A stretch of 64,000 bases of DNA from Forficula auricularia (lineage: Eukaryota > Arthropoda > Insecta > Dermaptera > Forficulidae): positions 62,001-126,000 of the forward strand of contig JALMQS010000156.1 of NCBI GenBank assembly GCA_024734495.1, given 5' to 3'. Shown in pieces: positions 11,155-22,789 of this stretch (the first letter of the stretch is position 1; each line of letters opens with the position of its first letter). Below the pieces are notes generated by a model. The model saw only the letters and a program-made list of their open reading frames with translations. It was not told the origin of the DNA and ran no database searches. The translations under genes and the position numbers were made by a program.

Positions 11155-11356
11155 GGGGAGTCGGGTTGTCCGAGCTGGATAAGGCACTAGGCCCGCTTCA
11201 GCATCGTTGATGACGATGTTCAAACGGGAGACCCGGGTTCGAGCCTGGCTAGCATATAAAATGTCGACGGGCTAAAACTCGGCTCCCTCACTAACACTAC
11301 TAACACCTTACTGATGTGCTGTCTAAATGGCTGTGTTCCCGGTGACAATAAATAAA
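11155..11356 (+). repeat. tRNA-derived SINE
   Basis: A tRNA-like head with A-box-like TGTCCGAGCTGGATAAGG, a long variable region and a perfect B box GGTTCGAGCC (11240-11250), suggesting origin from a tRNA with a long variable arm (Leu/Ser class). A 3' body ends in an A-rich aataaataaattttaaaaaaa tail. No complete acceptor stem, so not a functional tRNA gene. Confidence 0.75.
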
Positions 11357-11409
11357 TTTTAAAAAAATCATTATAATAAGATTGAAGTAATTTTTAGAGA
11401 CGGCCTGAT

Positions 11410-11670
11410 TGAATTGAGTGGATATTGATGAGTCAGTCCAAAAAAAGAAGATAATTTAGACCATCTTTCTATTCATAAACCGAGGTTTCGGAGGCTTATT
11501 CCCTCCTTCTTCAGGTTTTTGAAAAGTCAGTTATTGGATTTCCTTCACTGACTTTTCAAAACCCTGATGAAGAAGGATGAATGAGCCTCCGAAACGCCGG
11601 TTTATGAATAAAAATGATAAGTTCCAAATTATATTCTTTTTTGGACTGCCTCATCAATATCCACTCAATA
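11410..11670. mobile_element. Hammerhead-bearing foldback retroelement D
   Basis: Arms 11410-11530 and 11545-11670 are inverse copies. Left arm, minus strand 11514-11478: CTGAAGA-A-GGAGG-gaataag-CCTCC-GAAACCTC|GGTTT. Right arm, plus strand 11568-11603: AAAACC-CTGATGA...CCTCC-GAAACGCC|GGTTT. The stem I strands AAACC and GGTTT pair in 5 bp and the two arms together imply an original GAAACGTC. Stem II is intact only in the left arm. Confidence 0.7.
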
Positions 11671-11752
11671 ATTATAATTAATTATTTATGATTTAAATCA
11701 AAATTTCTACTCTTAATAAAATTAATCACAAAAATACAACTATATTTAACAG

Positions 11753-12054
11753 TTTTGAAGGAATTTGGTGTTGGTACTTAGTGAAACATTTTTTTAAATT
11801 ATTGGATAAAAAATACTTGGTAGGTTTCACATTAAGATATAAAAATAAAACGAATTTATTTTTGGAGAGTCTTTAATCTTCGATATATATATATATATAT
11901 TTCGGGTGGCTTACCCATCTTCAGGGAGCAACAGAAAGTAACTTAGTTAGCTACGAAATATATATATCGAGATTAAAGACTCTTCAAAAATAAATTCGTT
12001 TTATTTTTATATCTTAATGTGAAACCCACCAAGTATTTTTTATCCAATAATTTT
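11753..12054 (-). mobile_element. Hammerhead-bearing foldback retroelement E
   Basis: Flanked by a 15-bp direct repeat AACTATATTTAACAG (11738-11752, 12055-12069). Arms carry ggataaaaaatacttggtagg and its inverse. Ribozyme-like core on the minus strand 11924-11876: CTGAAGA-T-GGGT-aagcc-ACCC-GAA followed by an (AT)n stem III. The right arm has lost its core. A 3' tail (11753-11795, antisense of GTTTCACTAAGTACCAACACC) is shared with elements at 27.3, 60.5 and 63.6 kb. Sits 64 bp from the 12133-12210 exon donor. Confidence 0.75.
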
Positions 12055-12132
12055 AACTATATTTAACAGCTATATTTTTAATAAATCTTCTCATAGTTTT
12101 GGTATAAAGACTGGGTACAACAGATAACGTAC

Positions 12133-12210
12133 CTATGTGATACCCCGAGTGCTCGGAGTCGAAACTCAACCGACTTGTCCACATAGTGGAGGAAGAACCC
12201 ATTAGATCTA
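12133..12210 (-). CDS. CLIP-190: CLIP-190 candidate cassette exon (26 codons)
   Basis: A 78-nt exon bounded by a good acceptor (TGTGTTGCAG|TA) and donor (CACATAG|GTACGT) on the minus strand. Read in phase 1 it encodes DLMGSSSTMWTSRLSFDSEHSGYHI without a stop. The other two frames contain a stop or an unlikely hydrophobic peptide. Its length is a multiple of three and both ends are phase 1, so it can be included or skipped without changing the frame. The Ser/Thr-rich, acidic, basic-patch composition fits the disordered N-terminal leader that precedes CAP-Gly 1 in CLIP proteins. No domain is present; identity rests on strand, order, splice sites and phase. Confidence 0.55.
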
Positions 12211-12223
12211 CTGCAACACACAC

Positions 12224-14950
12224 ATGCAAAACAAAACACATACAAGCATGGCAACAGAAGAAAAAGCTCGTGAAATATCAACTACATACTACAATCTACA
12301 AATAAAAGACAGCACAGTGATTCGCCAGAAAGTCTCCCTGTTTAAAAAAAAAATCTTACCAGCCTTTGTAGATTTAGGAGAAGACTCCTCGGAGAGAGTT
12401 CGCGATCTGCCTGAATTCGAAAATTCAAAAAAACACAAAAACAAAAACAAAAATTGTAAAATAAAAAAAGACAAATTAAAAAAAAAGAAATCATATACAA
12501 ATAAAAAAGGATGGGAAACAAAGAAAAATGAAAATCCAGATAAATATTATTTTACGCATTTCAAGTGTATACTCATCAATATTTAAAGAAAAGACAGAAG
12601 TATTAATTCCAGTAGCTGAAAAAATAAACCTGTGTTTAACAAACAAATACTAGAACTTCTAACATATTTTTATTTTCAATAAATCAATTCGTTAATTTTA
12701 TAGATCAGTCAGAAATTATTATTTTTACCCTGAATTATAAAATATTAACTAAAAATTAAAATCACAATAACATATATACGAGCCCTTGTCAGCGTAAAAA
12801 TTCGAAAATACCCAAAATAAGGACTACCCTAATTTATACCTTTATGTATTTATGGGAAAATAATTTTATAAGTGTAATTTGTGTAAATTATAAGTTGAGC
12901 TGCTTATATCACTTAATAAAAATCGAAACGCTATGATCTATTATGTTAATTTTTATAATAAAATAAGAATTTAAATACATATTACAATTATGTGGGCAAT
13001 TTTGAAAAAAAATTGGGTTTGTTTTTCAAAAAAAATTATTTTATAAAATCTAAAAACCATCAAAATGATAACAATCGAAATGTTCTGAAAATATTAGTTC
13101 AAAAATTTAAAAATACACTTTTTAAGAAAATGTTAGTTTTTTTCCAAAAGAGGAAGTTCTTGATAAAATAGTTTTATTATTAGATTTCTAGAATCAATCA
13201 AATATTCTAAAAATACCAAATCCATGGAGCTCGGTAGGCAATTTATCAGATTATTTTTTATATCCAAGTTAATAGGCTGGGGGAAATGATTTGGTAAAAA
13301 GGGAGTATAGGGACCGTGACGTCACATGGAATCATTGCCGCCATGTTGTGACAAGTTTTTTTTATCTAATCAAACCTAATCTAGATAGAACAGAACCTGT
13401 GAAAAGTTAAATAAGTGAATTTGACGCCACGACCCCTATATTCTATTTTAGCCAATAATTTTTTACAGAGCTATAATATATTAATAAGTACTTGTCAATC
13501 CATGTTAAACAATAAATAAATATTTGTTTATAGAATCGAAAAATTTTATTTTTATTTGCATTATTTTGTTTGAACCAAAATTGCTTCCAATATAAAGGGA
13601 TATCACAGATATCTCTTAACTCACAGAGATTATATTCATTAAAAGAAAGCATCATTCCTTTATAAAAGAAGCAACAAGTAGAAAATCAATCAATTCCCGT
13701 TCATTTATTATTAAAAAAAGTTTTTTAATTAAATTTATTGAGTATTCATTAAAAGATAAATGGGTGCCCTCTCGACATTTACAACGCCCTCTTCTTAAAG
13801 AAACTAATTATAAGTTTTTAATTAATTCTTGAAGAAGTGCTAATAAAAATCGTTTATTTATTTATTTTTTGTTCGATGTAAGTATATTTTCCTTGCTTGT
13901 ACATACAGTCATGCGATAGCTATATTTGGAGATGATATCACCCTTTATGTTTATTTTTCTTTGAGATATATTGATTCTATTAATTTTCAATTTATTCAAA
14001 TCTTGTTGCGTGGTTATCTTACAACTTTAGTGCCTAACTATGCAGAAGCATTTTTTTTTAATAGAAATGTAAAAAGATGCAGAATCTAAATGCGTATATC
14101 TAAATTTGTTTAAACTTTCGTATTTGAATTAATTATTCATTAAAATGTCTTTTTATTTATTTATTATTTTATTTGTACTGACTCATTTGCTAAATATTTC
14201 TTCTCGTAAAACTTAGCGAGTTTCTTTTCGTTAGCGGGAAACATTTAAGAATGTGTCTACTGGGCTAACGAGACCTTGGCCATTTGAAGACATTTAAAAA
14301 TACTCAAAACGCCAGAATTTTCAAAAGATATATGGTAAATTTCAAAAAAATTTAAAAAAAAATCAAAATTTTGAAAATTTTTCCAAAAATTTAAATTCTG
14401 GAAATTTAAATTTTTTTCAAATTTTCAGAAAAAAGTCAAAATTTAATAAAGTCAATACAAATTAAATGGTAAATGGAAATAAATTTCGTAAATATGAAAT
14501 AACTATGTACTGTTTGTAATATTTTTATATAGGTATATGAAAATAGGCGTGTGTGTGCTTCAATCTTCCTTTTTTTCATTCAATCAATGCTTCTCATTGT
14601 CTATATTCACATATAATGCCTAAAGACAGTATAAGAAGTTACACTTCCATCGAAAGTCAAGACCCTCAGGAATATTTTTTTTTAATTTTTAGCAAGGGCT
14701 GCGGGGCCGTTATTTACGCCACTGGTGAGCGCTAAAGCCTCAAATAAAGTAGACGAAACGTCTCTATTAAATATTTACTCAAACCTTGTTGTCTAAATAT
14801 ATACGAATTTATATATAAATTTGTTAAAAAGCCCTAGGACAATAAGCATAGTGAATCGGCCCCAGAAGGATATCTGGATCATCATTTGAGGGTATGTTGG
14901 TACTAATAAGATACGTTGATCCTGTAAGTTTCAGATCTTTATCTACTTTG
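12224..14950. other. CLIP-190 intron without recognised features
   Basis: AT-rich intron sequence. A-rich run at 12410-12510 produces a long lysine-rich open frame that is not a gene. A short palindrome-free stretch at 13300-13440 repeats 'agggaccgtgacgtcac'/'gacgccacgacccctata'. At 14690-14790 there is a lone 'gtagacgaaacgtctctatt' reminiscent of the ribozyme 3' half, without a convincing CTGANGA. Confidence 0.5.
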
Positions 14951-14970
14951 GTTTTTAAATAAATCGAAAA

Positions 14971-15703
14971 AAAAATTCAAAAACGGCTTGACCGATTTGA
15001 ATGAAATTTGGTCACACCATAGAGCTATATAAAGGCTATAATCGGGAAAAATAACAACTCATAATCTTCATAACCGTTTGAAACTGGCGATTTTTTTCGA
15101 AATTTTTTTTCCTATGATAACGTTTATGTCAATTTTGAAACTAATTTTTTTTTATATCTTTTTCGATGTAGAATAACCTCTCAAATCCACAAATTGATCG
15201 AAAAGTATGTCATATTGAAAATAATAAAAAACTGATTTTTTTGATCTAAAAACCGATTTATTTCATATTTTTACCCTTGAAACAACAGAAACGAAGCTTA
15301 TTCGATTACTTTATAAGTGCAGATGACATATTTTATGTTATCTGCACTTATAAAGTAATCGAATAAGCTTCGTTTCTGTTGTTTCAAGGGTAAAAATATT
15401 GAAATAAATCGGTTTTTACATCAAAAAATCAGTTTTTTTATTATTTTCAATATGGCGTAACTCTTCGATCAATTTGTGGATTTGAGAAGTTATTCTACAT
15501 CGAAAAAGATATAAAAAAAATAGTTTCAAAATTGTACGAAAACGTTATCATAGAGAAAAAAATAATTTCGAAAAAAAATCGCCTGTTTCAAACGGTTATT
15601 ATGAAGATTATGAGTTGTTATTTTTCCCGATTATAGCCCTTATATAGCTCTATGATGTGACCAAATTTCATTCTAATCGGTCAAGCCGTTTTTGAAAAAA
15701 ATT
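14971..15703. repeat. Near-perfect 730-bp foldback (hairpin) element
   Basis: aaaacggcttgaccgatttg at 14980 returns in inverse at about 15690, and the arms stay aligned to a centre near 15335, where 40 bp (aagtgcagatgacat/atgttatctgcactt) nearly close the hairpin. Arms about 360 bp, few mismatches. No ORF, no ribozyme core. Confidence 0.85.
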
Positions 15704-16504
15704 ATTTTCTGATTTTCTGTTTTTTTCGAGTCCTATGGCATTTGTAAGTAGCCCGAAACCCGAAAAAATCTTTCAGATCATCGTCTAACCACCAAACAAA
15801 AGTTACAAGGAAAAAAGACGTAGAAAAATAATAAAATATCTTGAAAAGCAATCAGTCATCCATTTATTTAAAGTAAGATTGTATCAGAAAATTTCCAAAA
15901 CAATTTCTGAACATGACATAACAAACAACAAAAGTCCTCCTTCGTGAGATTAGTCATAGTATCTTTTAAGAGATTCGAAGACATGAAAGAAAGGTGAATA
16001 AGGAAAGGAAAAAAAGGATGATCTAACCAGCCTTTTATCGCTTGCTTAGACTACATTTTATATACATATACACAAACACATTTATCTGTATTATCTAAAA
16101 ATGAATAAATAATGATGTCATCAATTTGTCAGTGGAGAGTAATAATTAATTAAAAATCGAACATTAAATCGGATACTTTAGCCACTTAAAAGGCAATATA
16201 TGTAAATAGCTGGAGCGCTAACGAGATGATTAGGGAGAAATGTCAGGAGTGGTTTTTGTCCAGCCTTGATAATCTCGAGAGGCACAATAGTGTACATATG
16301 TCAATATTAGGAAATTAATAAAAATACCCAAGCCAACCAACCAAATGTCGCTAGGCAAGTAAAGTAAATAGAACCATATCTAGTCAAATAGCAATTAAAA
16401 AACTATTTGGTGTTTTTTGAAGAGAAGTGAATTTTATTAATTCAAATGAATACCATTTAAATTTTAATAAAATAATAGGAAGAAATAGTAAAAACTTTTT
16501 TAAG

Positions 16505-16886
16505 ACTCGGCACGCTTTCAGCAAATTTTATTGATTTGGCAATAAATACAAAAACATCCCCTAAAAATGTTAATAAAATAATTCAAAAAATCATGTTTTC
16601 TGCATTTTTGAACCAGAAGTTCTAAAGCCCCAAATCTAATCAGTTCTCTGTATTGAAAATATTATATCTACAAGCATGATAAGATCACAAGAACGAACTT
16701 TCTACCAATTTTTGTTCCTAAGTTATCTAGGGTATCTGAATCCAGACACACAAAACAAAATTAAATCATGAAAATGACTTTTTCCACATCCCAGACATTT
16801 TTCAATACAATAAGAAAAAAATTTTGAAAATTTTTGGGTCAATTGAGTACTAGGCTCGCCCGGGGGGCAGACGTATCGAGTAATAA
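16505..16886 (+). repeat. ACTCGGTACGC family, near-complete copy
   Basis: Starts gACTCGGCACGC and ends cagacgtatcgagtaata, giving imperfect inverted ends. Contains 'agaagttctaaag', 'acgaactttctac', 'cagacacaca' and the terminal GC-rich hairpin. Non-coding. Confidence 0.6.
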
Positions 16887-16907
16887 GCAAAAATTCCTTT
16901 ATAATTT

Positions 16908-17387
16908 TGTAAGAAGCATCTTAAAATAATACCATAAATTAATTCATAAAGAGAAACAAAGAGGTTGTCCACTGCTTGATGTAAATAAACATACACACAT
17001 ATATATCAAATATTTATGTAAGTATATATATATTTTATTATTTATTTGTTTGAGACTTCAGTTTCGAAGGCTTGGCCTCCATCATCAGTCTTTTTTAATT
17101 ATAAATATTATTTTTTTGGGGTCAATATCGCGTGGATATTTAAAATATTTGTTCTTACTTAGCAGTTTAATTAAGCTTGTCTGTTAAGTAAGAACAACAT
17201 TTTTCAATATCCACGCGAGTATTGACCCCATAAAAAATAATATTTATAATTAAAAAAGACTGATGATCAAGGCCAAGCCTTCGAAACCACAGTCTCAAAC
17301 AAATAAATAATATAAATACATATATATTTGATATATATATGTGTGTATGTTTATTTGAATCAAGCAGAGGACAACCTCTTTGTTTCT
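16908..17387. mobile_element. Hammerhead-bearing foldback retroelement F
   Basis: Arms 16945-17155 and 17170-17390. Cores: minus 17088-17052, CTGATGA-T-GGAGGC-caa-GCCTTC-GAA-AC-tgaa-GT-C|TC; plus 17260-17296, CTGATGA...GCCTTC-GAA-AC-caca-GT-C|TC. Both can form a two-pair stem III with a four-base loop. Possible 11-bp flanking repeat CTTTATAATTT (16897-16907, 17388-17398), partly overlapping the arm. The arms end with a motif (caagcagaggacaacctctt) found also at 9.75, 28.8, 35.7 and 53.3 kb. Confidence 0.65.
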
Positions 17388-18177
17388 CTTTATAATTTAA
17401 CAACTCTGCTATTACTCTCTACAAAATAAAAACTTTTCAAATAAATTAATTCAATTGAATATTTTCAATTTTTAATAGAATAATTAAATTGTTCTAATGA
17501 ATAAATCGGAATTAAATTTTAATGCTGAATGCAAGCAATCAATTCAATTGTGCTTGTTGATTATGAAATTGAAATTCATGACATGTCTCGGAATTCAATA
17601 AGACATTCCATTTCACACCAGTGGAATATTAAAGAGAAGATAATTGAGCACTCTTGGAAATTTATCAATGAAAATTATCTTCAATAGCAATGGGATTTAA
17701 TAAGAGTGTATAGGTACTACTACTACTACTAGCACTACTATTAATACTAGAAAATTAAGACATATTCAAAAATTTGACAAAAAGAAAAAATATCCTGGAA
17801 TGTTTAAATGCACAAAACAAGACTTTCGCTTGACCAGCATTAATAACAAACTAGTATTAAAATTTAATAAAAATTGAAAACTTGGTACGCTTTATACAAA
17901 TTTTGATGATTTGAGAATTTTATTTCAGCGGACAATTTCATTACAATTAATCTGTAAACGCTGGGACAGAAGAATAAAAGACTATTTCGAAATTATAAGG
18001 GTTTCTCGTAAATATTTAAACCCTAAAATTTTTTTATTAAAAACCATTTTTTTACTATTAACCATATAAATATTTATCAAGAAACCAGAATAAAAACATA
18101 TAAAAATATAAAACACGACTTTTCAAGACCGTGATCGAAACGTCGTGTATTATATTATTAAATCTTATTAGTTAGTT

Positions 18178-18182
<5 letters not shown>

Positions 18183-18232
<50 letters not shown>
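18183..18232. repeat. (AT)n microsatellite
   Basis: About 50 bp of uninterrupted AT/TA dinucleotides, next to a decayed ribozyme-like 3' half (gatcgaaacgtcgtgt, 18138-18153). Confidence 0.9.
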
Positions 18233-18233
<1 letters not shown>

Positions 18234-18625
18234 ATAGTAAAAATGTGGTTTTTAATATAAAGTTTTAATAAAAATTTCGGCCATAAAAGCTTTAATCAAT
18301 TATTGAAAAACTGTGCTAGAAAAAATTTGAAATTGGAGTAAAAAGTGACTACTTTTTCAAGACTCGGAACGGCATGTTTATCAAATTTCAGATCAATCTT
18401 AATATTCGATAGCCCTCTATAGGAGAAAAATTTATTTTTTCTGATTTTCTGGATATTTCACCAGAAGTTCTGATGTTTAAATCGGCTCTTCGTTTTGGAA
18501 AAACTAGAAGCATCAGAACTAGTTTACTACGACATTCTACTCATAGGTTATCGTGGTTATTTATTATTCTGACATGCAGAAGAAAAATCCTGCCTGTAAA
18601 TGTTTTTTTTTTTACGTATTAGACG

Positions 18626-18787
18626 AGGGGTGAACCGCGATCTAATATGCTGTACATCTACTTCCACTTGTACTTCCAAATATTTCCAAGTACTTCTAAA
18701 TATTTCCAAGAACTTCCAAGTATTTCCAAGTACTTCCAAAATACTTCCAAAGAGGTGTACACCTACTTCCAATCGCGGATCACCCCT
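18626..18787. mobile_element. MITE carrying a minisatellite
   Basis: Inverted ends AGGGGTGAACCGCGAT (18626) and ATCGCGGATCACCCCT (18772-18787). The interior (about 18658-18765) is a tandem array of a degenerate 9-bp-based unit (tacttccaa / tatttccaa), giving open frames on both strands that are repeat artefacts. Confidence 0.75.
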
Positions 18788-20167
18788 ATTATTATTATTA
18801 TTAATTATTATTAGATATTTGTAAATAGGAATAAGAAAAAAAAAGGATAAATTCAATATAGTTGCCTACCCGGCAGGCGATACCTAAAAGAATATTAATT
18901 TTTTGAGATATTATCATTAGAAAACCAAAATGTTTTGACTTCTCTAGCTAAAGAATAATTTTATAGATCGAAACGTTGTTTAAAAATTTCTAATCCGTAA
19001 TTTGAAGCAAAACTTTCCAAACAACTTGTCTTCTACCGCAGTTGAAATAAGTGATAGAAGACTGATCGTTTTTATATATGGTATAAGTAATTGTAATTTT
19101 AATTGAACTAATTCTAAGTGAACTAAAAAAGTTTTCTGACAATTCAATTTAGAATTAGAAGGCTGTTTAAGTCTTCATCGCTCTTTAAGCCTATACAATT
19201 CGTCTTAAAACGGGAATTAGATTTGAGATATTGAATATATAATTAAATGTCTTAAATAATATTTTGCTAAATTTATATTTTTTTTACAAAGAATGTAATT
19301 TTTTATTTTCACAATTAAATCCATTTATTCATAAATAATAAATTCATAATTAAATGAAAGTAAAAATACATAATGTATTCAAATGCAAAGTGTCGATCTG
19401 TCGATAGTAGTTTCAAGACAAATCACAAGAGAGGTTGTCAACTACCAAGTCCAAGGGGTTATGGCTAATTTTTTTATTATATGTCAGATGCAGTGAATAC
19501 AACTCTTCTGGTATATAATAAAATTTCAAAAATTATCCCTTACCCCTCGGAATTAGTAGTTGACAACCTCCTGGGATTTTCTGTATAAAAATTCATAACG
19601 TTTCCATCACTTAATAAGTGAATATTATCGAGTAGCATCTGACATTATTTGAAAGTTACTTGTCTAGAGATCGAAATGTCCCTGAGCATCCTGATATTTC
19701 TAGGAATATTTTCAATTTTTTCGTTCAAAGGATAACATATAAACTAAAGTTTGTATAAAATTTGTTTTGGAAGGGAAAATGTTTATAGTTCAAAAACGAA
19801 TAAGTTTATATTTGGGGATTTCTTGATGCACAACTTCCAAAAGAAAAAAAACAGAATAAATCGAATTATTATATGGGTAGCTCGTGAATGGTCATAGTTA
19901 ATGGAGTGAAATTGAAACTCTTGAAAATATCAAAACTACGTAGATACTTTGTGTTATTTATAGATGTAGTTCAATAAATCGTAATAATTAATTATTGGTG
20001 TTTTAAATAAAAATTTGACAGTAAAGATTCAGAATTTGAGATCAAACTACTTGAAAAAAAAATAATAAATAACTATTGTAATAAAATGTTGAAGAGAAGT
20101 CAATTTGATTAATTCAAACGAATATTTAAATTTTAATAAAATAATGGAATAAATAGTAAAAGCTTTT

Positions 20168-20390
20168 ACAAGACTCAGTACGCTTTACGCAAATTTTAAT
20201 GATTTGGCAATTAAATACAAAACATCTCCTTAAAATTTCAATAAAATCATTCAAAAAATCATATTTCTGCATTTTCAAACGAGAAGTTCTAAAGCTAGAA
20301 AGCCCAAAACCGAATCAGTTCTCTATATTGGAAATATTATACAAATATTATAACATCAGAAGAACAAACTTTCTACGAATTTTCAATAAA
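20168..20390 (+). repeat. ACTCGGTACGC family, truncated copy
   Basis: Begins agactcagtacgctttacgc and follows the family to 'gaacaaactttctacgaatttt', then stops. A direct repeat 'caataaatcgtaataattaattattggtgttttaaat' at 19972-20009 and 20384-20421 brackets the insertion. Confidence 0.6.
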
Positions 20391-20840
20391 TCGTAATAAT
20401 TAATTATTGGTGTTTTAAATAAAAAATTGTGTGAATATAGAACAAAATTTTGACCGAAAAGATGAAAAATTCGTGAGCAAACTATCTGAAAAAACTAATG
20501 AACTAACGTAGCGAACTTTGTTTTTAATGTTTATTTATTATACTAATGCTCTTGAGGAAATTGAAGCTTAAATTGTAACAATTTTATTCATTGTAGGGGT
20601 GTTTACACTATATAAATTAATGTAAACAACCGAACATGGACGAATACTTCGAAATATAAATCAAAATAAATTTTCTTAGACTGCGATAAAAAAACTAAAC
20701 ATCCTGAGAGTGATAAATAAATAAATAATAACCGATTACCGGTTCACTGGGATTAAGAGACAATTTGAATAAATTCAATATTTAACAGTTGATAATTTAA
20801 TTATTTGTTTAAATAGCCGTTTTTGATATAAACGGTGTTC

Positions 20841-21916
20841 CACAGAACTAAATTAAAAGTTTTCATGGGAGGAGTTGAGAGAAAATTTTGAACTTTGACA
20901 CATTTATGCATTGGATTATGTTCTTTTTAAATCAACTTTTAACAACTTTTTGACACTTTCTGCTTTGCCGCAATCGCTATCAACCATCTTATTTTCTATG
21001 GAACCCCCCCCCCCCCCCAAATATTTTTGGATCATTAGATTATATGTTAAAAACTAAGATGATTTTGTATAATGCACTTGATGTCTAAAATTTATAATTT
21101 CTGAGTTATTTTAGATAGTTTGTAAAATCTACCAATTTAGCGTTCATTTTTAAATCTTAATAATAATTAAACCATTGTTTCTAGAATTAATTTGATAAAT
21201 CAGAACTCTTAAGTAGACATTAAAGAATCTTACTTAATCAAAAAAATGCAAATCTTATATGGATGACCATAATAATCGTTTATTTCTGAAATTCAAAAAG
21301 TTGTTAATACTCAATTTTTTCAAATGGAACATGGCATAAATTTTAAATAAATTTTATAATTTTTCTCAATAATATATCAAAGAATAATTGATACGTCAAC
21401 GAGAATTATTTTGACCGCGCTGATTTGAAAAATATATTTTTATCTCGCGAGACTACTGCGGATTACGCTATTGGAGTCTGCGGAGTATTAAGTCTGGACC
21501 AAGTCTAAAACTAAATTTTATTATGAATAAGTAAGATTCTTTAATGTCTAATTAAGAATTCTGATTTATCAAATTAATTCGAGAAACAATAATTTAATTA
21601 TTATTAATTTTCAAAAATGAACGCTAAATTGGTAGATTTTAGAAACTATCTAATAACTCAGAAATTATAAATTTTAGACATCAAGTGCATTATACAAAAT
21701 CATCTTAGTTTTTAACACTTAATCTAATGATGCAAACATATTTGGGGAGTTCCATAGAAAATAAGAAAGTTGATAGCGATTGCGGCAAAGCAGAAAGTGT
21801 CCAAAAGTTGCTAATAATTTATTTAAAAAGAGCATATTTCAAAACATAAATATGTCAAAGTTCAAAATTTGGTCTCAACTCCTTCCACTAAAGCTTTTAA
21901 TTTACGAGTTCTGTTT
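20841..21916. repeat. Foldback element (about 1.08 kb) next to the first CLIP-190 exon
   Basis: cagaactaaattaaaagttt... at 20841 is inverse to ...aaagcttttaatttacgagttctg ending 21916. The arms also share 'gacactttctgctttgccgcaatcgctatcaa' inverted. Arms about 500 bp with moderate divergence, so older than the 15-kb hairpin. Its edge is about 30 bp from the donor at 21945. Confidence 0.8.
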
Positions 21917-21945
21917 AGGGGTGGTGATGGTGGGGTCTGTCTCAC

Positions 21946-21997
21946 CTTTGGAACCGCGAGGGTCCGAGGCAATCCTGGGGGCCGCAACGGCCGGCAT
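21946..21997 (-). CDS. CLIP-190: CLIP-190 candidate first coding exon (17 codons + 1 nt)
   Basis: Proposed start exon of the minus-strand CLIP-190 gene. It reads from an ATG at 21997 as MPAVAAPRIASDPRGSK and stops at a strong donor (AAAG|GTGAGA, GT at 21945-21944). It ends with one nucleotide of a codon, which is the phase every next downstream exon needs. An in-frame TAA at 22117-22115 lies 120 nt upstream, so this is the first Met open into the exon. The surroundings (about 21920-22340) are far more GC-rich than the neighbourhood, as expected for a 5' exon. I do not recognise this N-terminus; insect CLIP proteins vary here and use alternative starts. It could instead be the 5' exon of another minus-strand transcript. 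Junction to the next exon is inferred. Confidence 0.42.
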
Positions 21998-22340
21998 TGG
22001 AAAGGACAAGTGGAATGGACTACTGCAACTACTGTGTCGGGGGCAGCCGATAGCAGTAGGAATGGCTGTGCAGTGTGCAGCTAAAGACAGACAGACAGCA
22101 ACTGCAGTGCTGTCTTAGTGGAGCTCAGCAAGAGCCAGCTAGCAGGGGAACAACAACAACAGCGGCGACGGCGACGGTGACAGCCTCCACAAACTCAACC
22201 AACGAACGATTCGATGACCTTTTCAGGAAGATGCTCCAGTAGCCTGCATCTTTCCAGAGAGAGATACGAGATACGATCCAGTGGGCGGCAAACTCAACGA
22301 AAACCAAGATTTCTGCTTCCATTTCATTGCTGCCCACGCA
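21998..22340 (-). other. Putative 5' UTR / promoter-proximal GC-rich island
   Basis: A GC-rich, low-repeat island upstream of the candidate CLIP-190 start on the minus strand. It contains GTT/GCC trinucleotide runs (22150-22175) and CTGT repeats (22086-22100). A 70-codon open frame (22337-22125) shows no recognisable domain and is probably fortuitous. No convincing TATA box or initiator could be assigned. Role as UTR/promoter is inferred from its position next to a donor site and its composition. Confidence 0.35.
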
Positions 22341-22789
22341 ACAGATATTTAGCCTGATTATTTAATTACGGGATAATTAAAAGAAACATCTGCTCAAATT
22401 TATTACCTATTTATATAAATACATCTCCTAGTTCTGATTAAGCGATATTTTAAAAAATAACCAAACGGGATCTGTAAACTACACGACTGTCACTTATCTT
22501 TTAAAGCAGAGGTTGGTGAGCCGGAATAAATCACCACAGGGGTGTAAAAATTACAATTTTGTGAGTAATGAGGGCTCAATTATAACATAATAACATTAAG
22601 TAAATAAAAATCGCACAAGCCCGAAGACTGCATGCATTCAAATTACTCGTTACGATCGGGAAGTAGGGTAAATTAACCTTTTTTGTTTTTGCTCAATGTG
22701 TTAATGTCTGGAACGTGGAGAAAAATAATTTTCAACCATGATTTTATATACTCAAGAAATGGCTCTCATTTTAAAAAATAAATAAGCTG

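Larger units (their letters stand above)
10740..11720. mobile_element. Nested block: ribozyme foldback C with SINE and foldback D inserted
   Basis: Outer arms (about 10760-10800 and 11685-11715) are inverse copies. The inner arms carry CTTGAGGA-CGATCG...CGATC-GAAACGTC at 10858-10822 (minus) and a mutated version at 11076-11112 (plus). The right arm is interrupted by a tRNA-like SINE (11155-11356) and by a second ribozyme foldback (11410-11670). The B-box-like and ribozyme cores date the insertions as later than the outer element. Confidence 0.6.

Noticed and set aside
11155..11356. tRNA-Leu/Ser gene
   Set aside because: B box is perfect, but the 5' part does not fold into a cloverleaf and a SINE body with A-rich tail follows.
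12224..12586. 120-codon lysine-rich gene on the plus strand
   Set aside because: Comes from A-rich intron sequence and overlaps the antisense of a CLIP-190 exon; no domain.
14690..14790. Additional hammerhead motif (gtagacgaaacgtctctatt)
   Set aside because: Only the 3' half is present; the upstream ctggtga does not fit CTGANGA and stem II is missing.
18557..18856. Coding frames on both strands
   Set aside because: Produced by the tandem tacttccaa minisatellite.
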